This document shows, in pieces, positions 5,377-12,017 of a stretch of 18,617 nucleotides of DNA. Where the stretch lies: contig JAHISE010000151.1 of the NCBI GenBank assembly GCA_018818235.1, positions 1 to 18,617 of the forward strand. Reading direction: 5' to 3'. Made by a program: the position numbers and the translations under genes. The notes beneath the pieces are model-generated. The model worked only from the letters and a program-made list of their open reading frames with translations, had not been told where the DNA came from and searched no databases. How positions within the stretch are numbered: position 1 is the first letter of the stretch; each line of letters begins with the position of its first letter. Source of the stretch: Patescibacteria group bacterium. GTDB taxonomy: Bacteria; Patescibacteriota; Gracilibacteria; Peribacterales; Peribacteraceae.

Positions 5377-7491
5377 ATGTTTTCGCTGGATCAATTTATA
5401 ACTCTTCCGTTTGAACATGCTTTTTCCAATTCACTGGTTATCATTTTATCTTCTGCAGTTCTTGCTTTGTTCGTTGCCGCTATTTTTCGATTTATTATCC
5501 AAATGCAGGGAACAGGTACCGAAAAAATGGAGCATATTGCATTGCAGATACGCAAGGGATCTATGGCGTTTCTTCGCCGTGAGTACGGAGTAATATTTGT
5601 ATTTGTACTTATAGTGGGTGGGTTAATTTATGTTTTTCTGGATACCGGTTGGGCAAGTGCAAGTACCGGGATTTGGGGGCAGCCATTTACTGCAGGCAGT
5701 TTTGTACTTGGTGCATTTTGTAGTGTGCTTGCCGGCTTTATTGGAATGCGAACTGCCACGGCAGCTAACGTAAGAACCACTCATGCAGCACGAACAGGAC
5801 TTAGCGCCGCATTACGTGTAGCTTTTTTAAGCGGAGCTACGATGGGACTTTCTGTTGTTGGTCTTGGTTTGCTCGGGCTAATAGGAGCAATCTTGTTCTT
5901 AACAGAACGAGCTGGAGTACCTCTTCATGAAGCTTTGCAGATAATTGCAGGATTTAGTTTTGGTGCATCCACAGTTGCGCTCTTCGCTCGCGTTGGAGGA
6001 GGAATATATACAAAAGCTGCGGATGTGGGGGCTGATCTGGTCGGCAAGATAGAGGCAGGAATTCCGGAAGATGATCCGCGTAATCCTGCTGTGATTGCAG
6101 ACAATGTTGGTGACAATGTAGGTGATGTTGCGGGGATGGGTGCGGATCTTTTTGAAAGTTATGTAGGATCGCTGGTAGCCACGATGTTAATCGGACTAAC
6201 TGCTTCCGTTGAGTGGGGAGTTTCCCCCGAGGCCGCAATATTATTTCCTTTGATGATGGCCGGTTTTGGAATAGTTGTAAGTATCATCGGAACTTTTGTT
6301 GTGCGCACAAAAAAAGGAGGTAGCAATGTGCATGCGGCACTTAAAAACGGTATCTTCCTTTCATCCGCATTGATGATAGTTGGTGCATTTTTCATCAGTC
6401 AGAGCATATTACCCGAAGCAATTGCACTTGGTGCGTTTTTTGCATTGGTATCGGGACTGATTGTCGGAGTTATTATAGGAATGATTACGGAGTATTACAC
6501 TTCCGATCACTTTAAACCGGTAAGGGAACTGGCAGACTCGGCAAAAACAGGAGCGGCGACTACGGTAATAAGTGGTTTGGCACTTGGGTACATTTCCACA
6601 TTCCTTCCGGTACTCTTTATATGTATTGCAATCGGGGTTGCATTCTTCTCCGCCGGTCTTTATGGAATCGCAATCAGTGCAGTGGGAATGCTTTCCACAC
6701 TCGGTATCACTTTGGCAGTAGATGCATACGGTCCTGTCGCAGATAACGCGGGGGGTATTGCGGAAATGGCATCACTTCCATCGCAGGTAAGAAACAGAAC
6801 AGATGCATTGGACTCTGCGGGAAACACAACTGCCGCAATAGGAAAAGGATTTGCAATCGGTTCGGCGGCACTTACGGCACTCGCACTTTTTGCAGCATTC
6901 AGCGAAGCCGCTTCGCTCGAGTCAATCAATCTTATGAATCCGATGACACTTATCGGTCTGTTACTTGGTGGGACTCTTCCATTTATGTTCTCTGCAATGA
7001 CAATGAAAGCGGTTGGTCGTGCGGCATTTTCTATGATCGAGGAAGTCAGGCGACAGTTTAAGCAAATCAAAGGTTTGATGGAGGGCGAAGCTGAAGCAGA
7101 TTCGGCACGATGCGTTAGCATTGCAACAGGAGCAGCTATCAAAGAGATGATGATTCCCGGACTTATGGCAGTTGCTTCTCCTGTGGTTGTTGGACTTGTT
7201 CTTGGAACAGAGGCACTGGGAGGATTACTCGCAGGAGCTCTTGTCACAGGAGTTCTTCTGGCAATCTCTATGGCTAACAGTGGAGGCGCTTGGGACAATG
7301 CAAAGAAGTACATCGAAGCCGGTAACTTGGGCGGCAAAGGTTCGGATACTCACAAGGCTGCGGTTGTCGGGGATACGGTAGGGGATCCATTCAAAGACAC
7401 CTCAGGCCCTTCTATTAATATATTGGTGAAGTTGATGACAATCGTATCTGTATTAACCGTTGGCTTATACTCAGCTTCAGGTCTATTTTGA
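5377..7491 (+). CDS. hppA: Membrane-bound ion-translocating pyrophosphatase, K+-dependent type
   Basis: 704 residues with about 16 membrane helices. It hydrolyses pyrophosphate and pumps H+ (or Na+) across the membrane. The substrate site reads GADLVGKIEAGIPEDDPRNP followed by ADNVGDNVGD, with a second Asp cluster near the C-terminus (GDTVGDPFKDTSGPS). GNTTAAIGKG (residues ~482-491) has Ala where K+-independent enzymes have Lys, so K+-dependence is expected. H+ versus Na+ specificity cannot be read from sequence. The frame is open 93 codons further upstream, but that part contains a heptamer repeat and the terminator-like hairpin, so ATG 5377 (MFSLDQFITL) is chosen. It has no Shine-Dalgarno sequence. 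The C-terminal codons are duplicated downstream at 7540-7593. Confidence 0.95.
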   Translation: MFSLDQFITLPFEHAFSNSLVIILSSAVLALFVAAIFRFIIQMQGTGTEKMEHIALQIRKGSMAFLRREYGVIFVFVLIVGGLIYVFLDTGWASASTGIWGQPFTAGSFVLGAFCSVLAGFIGMRTATAANVRTTHAARTGLSAALRVAFLSGATMGLSVVGLGLLGLIGAILFLTERAGVPLHEALQIIAGFSFGASTVALFARVGGGIYTKAADVGADLVGKIEAGIPEDDPRNPAVIADNVGDNVGDVAGMGADLFESYVGSLVATMLIGLTASVEWGVSPEAAILFPLMMAGFGIVVSIIGTFVVRTKKGGSNVHAALKNGIFLSSALMIVGAFFISQSILPEAIALGAFFALVSGLIVGVIIGMITEYYTSDHFKPVRELADSAKTGAATTVISGLALGYISTFLPVLFICIAIGVAFFSAGLYGIAISAVGMLSTLGITLAVDAYGPVADNAGGIAEMASLPSQVRNRTDALDSAGNTTAAIGKGFAIGSAALTALALFAAFSEAASLESINLMNPMTLIGLLLGGTLPFMFSAMTMKAVGRAAFSMIEEVRRQFKQIKGLMEGEAEADSARCVSIATGAAIKEMMIPGLMAVASPVVVGLVLGTEALGGLLAGALVTGVLLAISMANSGGAWDNAKKYIEAGNLGGKGSDTHKAAVVGDTVGDPFKDTSGPSINILVKLMTIVSVLTVGLYSASGLF

Positions 7492-7496
7492 TATTC

Positions 7497-7547
7497 TTAC
7501 GATTGTCACCCTGAGCCTTATCGAAAGGGTCGAAGGGTGACGATCGT
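7497..7547. repeat. GTCACCCTGAGCC-type extragenic palindrome
   Basis: Inverted arms tacgattgtcaccct and agggtgacgatcgt flank gagccttatcgaaagggtcga. The left-arm complement shares TGACAATCGTA with hppA's own codons (7437-7447), and the right arm is the first codons of the orphan hppA tail. The palindrome therefore sits at the junction between the two tails. Confidence 0.75.
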
Positions 7548-7593
7548 TTCTATGCTGACGGTGGGGCTTTATACGGCGAATGGGTTGTTCTAG
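7540..7593 (+). pseudogene. Orphan 3' end (tail relic) of hppA
   Basis: ACG 7540 to TAG 7593 encodes TIVSMLTVGLYTANGLF-stop. The intact hppA ends TIVSVLTVGLYSASGLF-stop, 14 of 17 residues identical with the stop in the same place. Nearly every codon differs at its third base and the stop codons differ (TGA, TAG), so both copies evolved under protein-coding selection and this is not a fresh duplication. The relic has the G-rich codons typical of gene ends in this window; the intact tail does not. It is best read as the remnant of an earlier hppA allele after replacement. Confidence 0.8.
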
Positions 7594-7603
7594 GATAAGT
7601 AAT

Positions 7604-7707
7604 TAAGGAAGCTCTGATAAACCCGTAGCTGGGGTTCGGTTACCCCAGCGGACCGCACGGATAACCGAATCCGTGCTGCGTTTCATGTGTTAATCAGAGC
7701 TTCCTTA
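7604..7707. ncRNA. Three-way-junction element with two complementary hairpin loops (possible MITE or structured RNA)
   Basis: The outer arms TAAGGAAGCTCTGAT (7604-7618) and ATCAGAGCTTCCTTA (7693-7707) pair perfectly over 15 bp. Inside are hairpin A, GCTGGGGT-TCGGTT-ACCCCAGC (7628-7649), and hairpin B, GCACGGAT-AACCGA-ATCCGTGC (7655-7676), each with a perfect 8-bp stem and a 6-base loop. The loops TCGGTT and AACCGA are exact reverse complements, so a kissing interaction is possible. No ORF is inside. The outermost TA on each side could be a TA target duplication around a MITE. Whether it is transcribed is unknown. Confidence 0.7.
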
Positions 7708-7723
7708 GAGCAATCAGAAGAAG

Positions 7724-7762
7724 CTGAGAAAACAAAGTAAAGAATACTTTCCTCAGTTTTTT
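7724..7762 (+). terminator. Probable Rho-independent terminator downstream of hppA
   Basis: CTGAG (7724-7728) pairs with CTCAG (7752-7756) and AAAGTA (7734-7739) with TACTTT (7745-7750), with a small internal loop. TTTTTT (7757-7762) follows directly. The stem is AT-rich and modest, but the position and T-run fit. Confidence 0.5.
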
Positions 7763-7763
7763 C

Positions 7764-7791
7764 TTGTCTTTATTATTTTTATGATGATAAT
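7764..7791 (+). promoter_or_regulatory. Candidate promoter for the methyltransferase gene
   Basis: TTGTCT (7764-7769), 16 bases, GATAAT (7786-7791), giving a predicted leader of ~18 bases. It directly follows the hppA terminator. Confidence 0.4.
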
Positions 7792-7814
7792 GCGTGTAAT
7801 TTCTCACCAATAAT

Positions 7815-8681
7815 ATGGATACCTTACAGGGCGATTGGCAACATTACTCAGGAGCAACTGCAATAGGTTATGGAGGTTTTGTTGACTGTGATGATAATGT
7901 ATATAAATGGGCAGGCAGAAGAATCAGCTCATTGGCTAATGGAAGGAAAGTATTGGATGTCGGATGTGGAAAATGCGGAAGGCTACCTTACTTTTCCGGA
8001 GCCAGATCATTTGTTGGAGTTGAGGCAGGACAAGATATGGTAGATCAAATTCCTGATGATGCCGGTGTTTCTATTACTAGGTGGAATGGAGATTCCGGAA
8101 GCCTAGGAAAAGAAATTCAAAAAAGTCCAAAGCTTGTAATACATGGAGATATGCAAGATGTGTGTGAATCAGAAGTTATTCGTGCAAGTATTGCTTCAAG
8201 TCTTTTTAGTGTTATCTGTTTCCCGGATCCAGTTGTTCCGTTTAAAGCAATATCTGCAGGTTTAAAACCGGGTGGAAGGGTGGTGGTGGTTTCTAACGCT
8301 ATGGTGCCAAGTGATTTGGGTATTGATGATACTCAATCTTATTCTGGGTTAGATGTTGATTTGCAAAACGGTGTAGATAATATCAAGTTACCTCCGGGCA
8401 CCGTCTTCAGACAGATATTGCATCTGGAGAACTGCGATCTTGCGTTACAGGATCATGCACATACTTTGCATAATATTTATAATGCTTTAAGTGCAAATCA
8501 ATTGAGTATTGAAGAAGCGAAGATATTTCCTCCTCAAGGATGTACATATGTAGATCCGGAAGCACCGGGCTCTTTCACAGAAGCGCATAAGCATTTTACT
8601 GATGAGTTTCCCGTATTTTCACAAATACAGAATCGCAGATTGATGTATGCAAAGGTATGTCTCGTAGCTGCTAAAAGATAA
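7815..8681 (+). CDS. Class I SAM-dependent methyltransferase
   Basis: 288 residues, cytoplasmic. VLDVGCGKCGR (residues ~46-56) is the glycine-rich SAM-binding loop, followed by the acidic end of strand 2 in FVGVEAG. IHGDMQDV fits the adenine-contacting motif, and LFSVICFPDP with LKPGGRVVVVSNA fits motifs IV-VI of the Rossmann-like fold. The C-terminal third is unlike any subfamily I know, so the substrate is unassigned. No Shine-Dalgarno sequence precedes the ATG. The gene converges on the LOG-family gene with only 11 bases between stop codons, with no room for a separate terminator. Its opening bases share a 16-base string with the ytxH promoter region. Confidence 0.75.
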   Translation: MDTLQGDWQHYSGATAIGYGGFVDCDDNVYKWAGRRISSLANGRKVLDVGCGKCGRLPYFSGARSFVGVEAGQDMVDQIPDDAGVSITRWNGDSGSLGKEIQKSPKLVIHGDMQDVCESEVIRASIASSLFSVICFPDPVVPFKAISAGLKPGGRVVVVSNAMVPSDLGIDDTQSYSGLDVDLQNGVDNIKLPPGTVFRQILHLENCDLALQDHAHTLHNIYNALSANQLSIEEAKIFPPQGCTYVDPEAPGSFTEAHKHFTDEFPVFSQIQNRRLMYAKVCLVAAKR

Positions 8682-8692
8682 GGGACTGCTAA

Positions 8693-9688
8693 TTATTTTG
8701 AATTCGTTTTAGTATCACTCCAATCCCTTAATCTACCTTTATATTCACACTCTTCCGGAGGAATTTTATAAAACTTTGCCAAACGGTCGAGTGCTTCTTT
8801 ATTGCTTGTACAGACTCTAAGTAATTTTAGATCATCATTCTTTATTGAATCATGTCTTGCAAGAACTTCAAGTTGTTTAATCAGGTTATCATAATATCCA
8901 TCAAAATTCATAAGCAATATCGGTACGTCATGCTCGGTGCCCAATTTATTAAGTTGCTTAAGCGTAATGAACTCAAAAAATTCATCCAAAGTTCCAAATC
9001 CTCCCGGAAAGAAAACAGCAGCAGTACGGACACTCTCGTCTGGCCTCATGCATGCGTCTACAAGACCAACTTTTCGAGGTGCAAAATAAGTACAAATTGC
9101 AACTTCATCATCTCGATACACATCAGAAACGTTTTGTTCGAATTCGGATTCATCGGCAGATAATTCTATTTTGATTCCTCCAATTTTGCCGTAGCCTTCT
9201 CTGCCTCCTCTGGCAGACGCATCCATAATTCCCGGTCCGGCTCCGGTCCATATTGTGCTATTAAGCAGGAGAGAAGATTCTCTACCAAACTCGCGTGCTT
9301 GTTCATACATAGGATCCCCCGGATTATTCCTGGCAGAGCCAAAGCATACTATTCCGCGACCTTGTCGTTGTACCATATCAAATGCGCTAAGTGTTTCTCT
9401 TTTCATAGTTTCGGCGCTACTTCTATTTCTATCTTCTGCAACAACACCGTCAACTGCCCGGTCAGCAATTAATAGTCGTATTTTTGCATGAATTTTGTGT
9501 GCTTCCTCTTGAAGAGCGTCTGAAGGTAGTTTCGCTATTGCATCAAGAATAACAGGACAGAATTCCTGTGCATTAACCGGATCTCTTAAAAACCGATCAA
9601 GCAAATCATTTCCAAGTGTTTGCACTTCCTGTGAACAACCGTTTGTTGCCTGTTGAACAATACTATGGAGGTCATCTAATCGTCGCAT
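8693..9688 (-). CDS. LOG-family protein (putative nucleotide 5'-monophosphate phosphoribohydrolase)
   Basis: 331 residues from ATG 9688. The Rossmann-like core shows CFGSAR, GAGPGIMDASARGG and PGGFGTLDEFFEF, the signature of the LOG/'lysine decarboxylase-like' family (PGGxGTxxE). Members cleave nucleoside 5'-monophosphates such as cytokinin ribotides to free base plus ribose 5-phosphate. In bacteria without cytokinins the role is probably nucleotide salvage. An N-terminal helical extension of ~100 residues precedes the core. The frame extends to a TTG at 9724, but that TTG is the start of a TTGACA -35 box, and a perfect-spaced promoter lies between it and ATG 9688, which decides the start. 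It is divergent from pyrG. Confidence 0.85.
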   Translation of the reverse strand: MRRLDDLHSIVQQATNGCSQEVQTLGNDLLDRFLRDPVNAQEFCPVILDAIAKLPSDALQEEAHKIHAKIRLLIADRAVDGVVAEDRNRSSAETMKRETLSAFDMVQRQGRGIVCFGSARNNPGDPMYEQAREFGRESSLLLNSTIWTGAGPGIMDASARGGREGYGKIGGIKIELSADESEFEQNVSDVYRDDEVAICTYFAPRKVGLVDACMRPDESVRTAAVFFPGGFGTLDEFFEFITLKQLNKLGTEHDVPILLMNFDGYYDNLIKQLEVLARHDSIKNDDLKLLRVCTSNKEALDRLAKFYKIPPEECEYKGRLRDWSDTKTNSK

Positions 9689-9695
9689 TAGGTAT

Positions 9696-9724
9696 CTTAT
9701 ATGGAAAGCAGGCATTATTGTCAA
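9696..9724 (-). promoter_or_regulatory. Near-consensus promoter giving a leaderless LOG mRNA
   Basis: On the minus strand, TTGACA (9724-9719), 17 bases, TATAAG (9701-9696), then seven bases to ATG 9688. The predicted start is the base before, or the A of, the start codon. It is the best promoter in the window and supports both the start choice and leaderless translation. Confidence 0.75.
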
Positions 9725-9761
9725 GCTTTAACGAATCCTTTTATCGGTCAAAAATATCATC

Positions 9762-9789
9762 TTGATTATTCCTTCAAAACGAGTAGACT
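9762..9789 (+). promoter_or_regulatory. pyrG: Candidate pyrG promoter with GGGC near the start point
   Basis: TTGATT (9762-9767), 16 bases, TAGACT (9784-9789). The predicted start falls at ~9796, at CGGGCTACTCC, leaving a ~47-base leader. In Bacillus-type pyrG control, transcripts begin GGGC and CTP shortage causes reiterative G addition. The resemblance is suggestive only. Confidence 0.3.
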
Positions 9790-9842
9790 GCTCAGCGGGC
9801 TACTCCTCCAGAACACGTGCCACAGGACCGCCCATTTTTTAT

Positions 9843-11540
9843 ATGAATCGTACAATAACAATCAACAATCGACATTCGACAATCGACAAGAAAAAGTCAG
9901 ATCCTAGGTTCATCATTACAACAGGTGGAGTTTGCTCAAGTTTAGGTAAAGGAATCGCCACAGCATCAATCGGAGCAATTATGAAGGCGTGTGGCCTCAA
10001 GGTATTTGTGATGAAGCTTGATCCTTATCTTAACGTAGATCCGGGAACCATGAGTCCGTTTCAGCACGGGGAAGTTTTCGTCACAGATGATGGAGCGGAG
10101 ACAGATTTGGATCTGGGTCATTACGAAAGATTTATTGATACTCCAATGAGTAAGCTAAGCACTCTTACTACAGGTCAGGTATACAGCGAAGTTTTGGCAA
10201 AAGAGAGACGTGGAGATTTCCTCGGCGGAACAATTCAGATAGTTCCTCATATAACTGATGCAATAAAGAATGGGATGCTTAAAACTGCAGAGGAGTCCGG
10301 GGCAGAGATTATGATGGTGGAGATAGGAGGAACGGTTGGAGACATAGAAGGGGAGCCGTTTATGGAAGCTTTGCGTCAATTCAAATCTGATCTGGGATCG
10401 GAGCGGGTATTCCATGTTCATCTGACGTTACTTCCGTATCTGAAAGGTTCAAAAGAACTTAAAACAAAACCAACTCAACTCTCGATACGCGAACTAAGGA
10501 GGATTGCTCTTCAGCCGGATATGATATTACCAAGAGCCGATTACAAAATTCCAAAAGATCTATTGGATAAGATAAGCAGATTTTGTGGAGTTGATCGCCG
10601 CGCTGTTATTCCCGCCCAAACAGTAAGTTCAATTTATGATGTTCCGCAGAACTTTCAGAAATATGATGTTGCTCAAATAATAGGGAATAATCTTAAGTTG
10701 GGTGATCTAAAACCAGATATGTCCGAATGGGAGGAAGGAAGGAAAAGGCATGATGCGGCCACGAAAGAAGTCAAAATAGCACTTGTAGGCAAATATACTC
10801 ATTTAGAAGATGCATATATGAGTGTGATAGAAGCAACCAAGACAGCAGCTGTTTATAATAATCGCAAAGCGGAGATTATCTGGATAGATTCAGAGAAGCT
10901 TGAGCAGAAAGATAAAGAAACTTGGGATGAGCTTAAAGCTTGTGATGGGATGATAGTTCCGGGAGGTTTTGGCATCAGAGGAATCGAAGGAAAGATTGCG
11001 GCAGCCAAGTATGCTCGGACGAATAAAGTTCCATATCTTGGTTTATGTCTTGGTTCACAAATAATGACGATTGAATTTGCACGAGCAAAACTTGGGGATC
11101 CACAGTTAACAAGTGAAGAGTTCGATGAAGAGGGGAAGATTCCAAAGTCTAAGTACTTGGTTCATTTCCTACCCGGACAGCATAAAGGTAGGGCAAAAGG
11201 AGGTACGCTCAGGCTTGGTGCTTATAATTGTAAGTTGAAGAAGGGGACATTGGCTTACAAAGCTTACAAAGACTCCGGACAGCTGGGGGATGATGACACA
11301 ATCTCAGAGAGACATCGTCACAGATATGAATTCAACAATTCAATGAGGAAGAAGCTGGAAGAAAAAGGACTTATCTTTTCCGGTGAATGGCCGGAGACCA
11401 AGCTTATGGAAATTGTTGAAGTTAAAGGACATCCGTTTATGTTGGGATCGCAGTTTCATCCGGAATTTAAGAGTAGACCGCATAGGCCGCAGCCGTTGTT
11501 CTTTGAGTTTATGAAGGCGGTGGTGGGGGGTGGAAATTGA
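9843..11540 (+). CDS. pyrG: CTP synthase
   Basis: 565 residues. It converts UTP, ATP and glutamine to CTP, the last step of pyrimidine nucleotide synthesis. The N-terminal synthase domain begins FIITTGGVCSSLGKGI (P-loop-like) and contains EIGGTVGDIEG and SKELKTKPTQLSIRELR. The C-terminal glutaminase domain has PGGFGIRG, the nucleophile Cys in GLCLGSQ, and the catalytic His/Glu in SQFHPEF. The frame is open to 9762, but ATG 9843 is the last ATG before the conserved domain. Even so, residues ~4-18 are an extra N-terminal piece encoded by an ACAATCG heptamer repeat. There is no Shine-Dalgarno sequence. It is followed by the S23 element and then pyrD. Confidence 0.96.
   Translation: MNRTITINNRHSTIDKKKSDPRFIITTGGVCSSLGKGIATASIGAIMKACGLKVFVMKLDPYLNVDPGTMSPFQHGEVFVTDDGAETDLDLGHYERFIDTPMSKLSTLTTGQVYSEVLAKERRGDFLGGTIQIVPHITDAIKNGMLKTAEESGAEIMMVEIGGTVGDIEGEPFMEALRQFKSDLGSERVFHVHLTLLPYLKGSKELKTKPTQLSIRELRRIALQPDMILPRADYKIPKDLLDKISRFCGVDRRAVIPAQTVSSIYDVPQNFQKYDVAQIIGNNLKLGDLKPDMSEWEEGRKRHDAATKEVKIALVGKYTHLEDAYMSVIEATKTAAVYNNRKAEIIWIDSEKLEQKDKETWDELKACDGMIVPGGFGIRGIEGKIAAAKYARTNKVPYLGLCLGSQIMTIEFARAKLGDPQLTSEEFDEEGKIPKSKYLVHFLPGQHKGRAKGGTLRLGAYNCKLKKGTLAYKAYKDSGQLGDDDTISERHRHRYEFNNSMRKKLEEKGLIFSGEWPETKLMEIVEVKGHPFMLGSQFHPEFKSRPHRPQPLFFEFMKAVVGGGN
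9853..9889. repeat. ACAATCG heptamer repeat inside the pyrG 5' end
   Basis: acaataa-caatca-acaatcg-acattcg-acaatcg-acaag encodes TITINNRHSTID at the N-terminus of CTP synthase. It is the reverse-complement relative of the tract at 985-1015 in the nuclease gene. Confidence 0.85.
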
Positions 11541-11579
11541 AAAATCACACTAGGAATACTGGAATATTGGAATACTGGT

Positions 11580-11942
11580 TCATTGCTTGAGCCTATTGCA
11601 GGATTTAATGAGTCCGGATAGCAATCTTCCGGTTCTGTCTGCTAATTCAAATGCTTTTTTGCATCTTTCAAATGTGGTTATCTTAACTAGTATTGATGCT
11701 ATTAAATGTGATCGGATTTCTGAGCATTCACCTCTGGATATCACAAACTTGTTTGCCTTGTCCGGGTATGTATATCTACCAAATCCCTCTGCAATATTCC
11801 CAGTAATACTTGTTGATGCACGACGTAATTGGGAAGTAAGTCCATAGAGTTCTGATTTAGGAAATTCTTTTGTTATGGCGTAAATCTCTTCCACAAGATT
11901 CATTGCTACCTTCCAAGCCTCAAGATCTTCAAATGTTTTCAT
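11580..11942 (-). CDS. Four-helix-bundle protein, S23 / 23S rRNA IVS family
   Basis: 120 residues from ATG 11942 (MKTFEDLEAWKVAMNLVEEI); an alternative ATG six codons earlier (MYGSPP) is less like the family. The N-terminal F-x-D-L-x-A-W-K, ELYGLTSQLRRASTSITGNIAEGFGR and the C-terminal LIKSCNRLK are characteristic of the S23 family (TIGR02436 type), distantly related to the Avd accessory proteins of diversity-generating retroelements. The molecular function is unproven; members bind nucleic acid or rRNA intervening sequences. There is no reverse transcriptase or rRNA here. It is antisense to the pyr operon and enclosed by GGAATACT inverted arms. Confidence 0.9.
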   Translation of the reverse strand: MKTFEDLEAWKVAMNLVEEIYAITKEFPKSELYGLTSQLRRASTSITGNIAEGFGRYTYPDKANKFVISRGECSEIRSHLIASILVKITTFERCKKAFELADRTGRLLSGLIKSCNRLKQ

Positions 11943-12004
11943 AGGTGGACTACCATACACCTTAATTCAATCAAATACAACTCCCCAATATTCCATTATT
12001 CCAG

Positions 12005-12010
12005 TATTCT
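12005..12010 (+). promoter_or_regulatory. pyrD: Candidate -10 (TATTCT) 7 bases before pyrD ATG, inside repeat arm
   Basis: TATTCT belongs to the right arm of the S23 element and ends seven bases before ATG 12018, the spacing seen at other leaderless candidates. There is no -35 consensus. If used, the repeat supplies the pyrD promoter. Confidence 0.3.
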
Positions 12011-12017
12011 ATTACTG

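Larger units (their letters stand above)
11551..12013. mobile_element. S23-bearing element bounded by GGAATACT inverted repeats (IVS-like)
   Basis: The left arm 11551-11578 (taggaatactggaatattgg...) and the reverse complement of the right arm 11986-12013 (tagaatactggaataatgg...) match over ~27 bases with few differences. They enclose one gene, an S23 four-helix-bundle ORF on the minus strand whose stop lies within four bases of the left arm. The element fills the pyrG-pyrD gap, ten bases after one stop and four before the next start. S23 proteins are known from intervening sequences in 23S rRNA, which also consist of complementary arms around an ORF. That this unit moves is inference. Confidence 0.45.

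Noticed and set aside
6660..7337. Long minus-strand frame (225 codons) opposite hppA
   Set aside because: It is antisense to conserved hppA codons, has low-complexity Ala/Ser/Pro content and no recognisable domain. It is a shadow of hppA codon usage.
8852..9491. Plus-strand frames opposite the LOG gene (103 and 78 codons)
   Set aside because: They are antisense shadows of conserved LOG motifs, with no independent features.
11551..12013. S23 ORF as an intervening sequence in 23S rRNA
   Set aside because: Flanking sequence is pyrG and pyrD, not rRNA; only the architecture resembles such an IVS.
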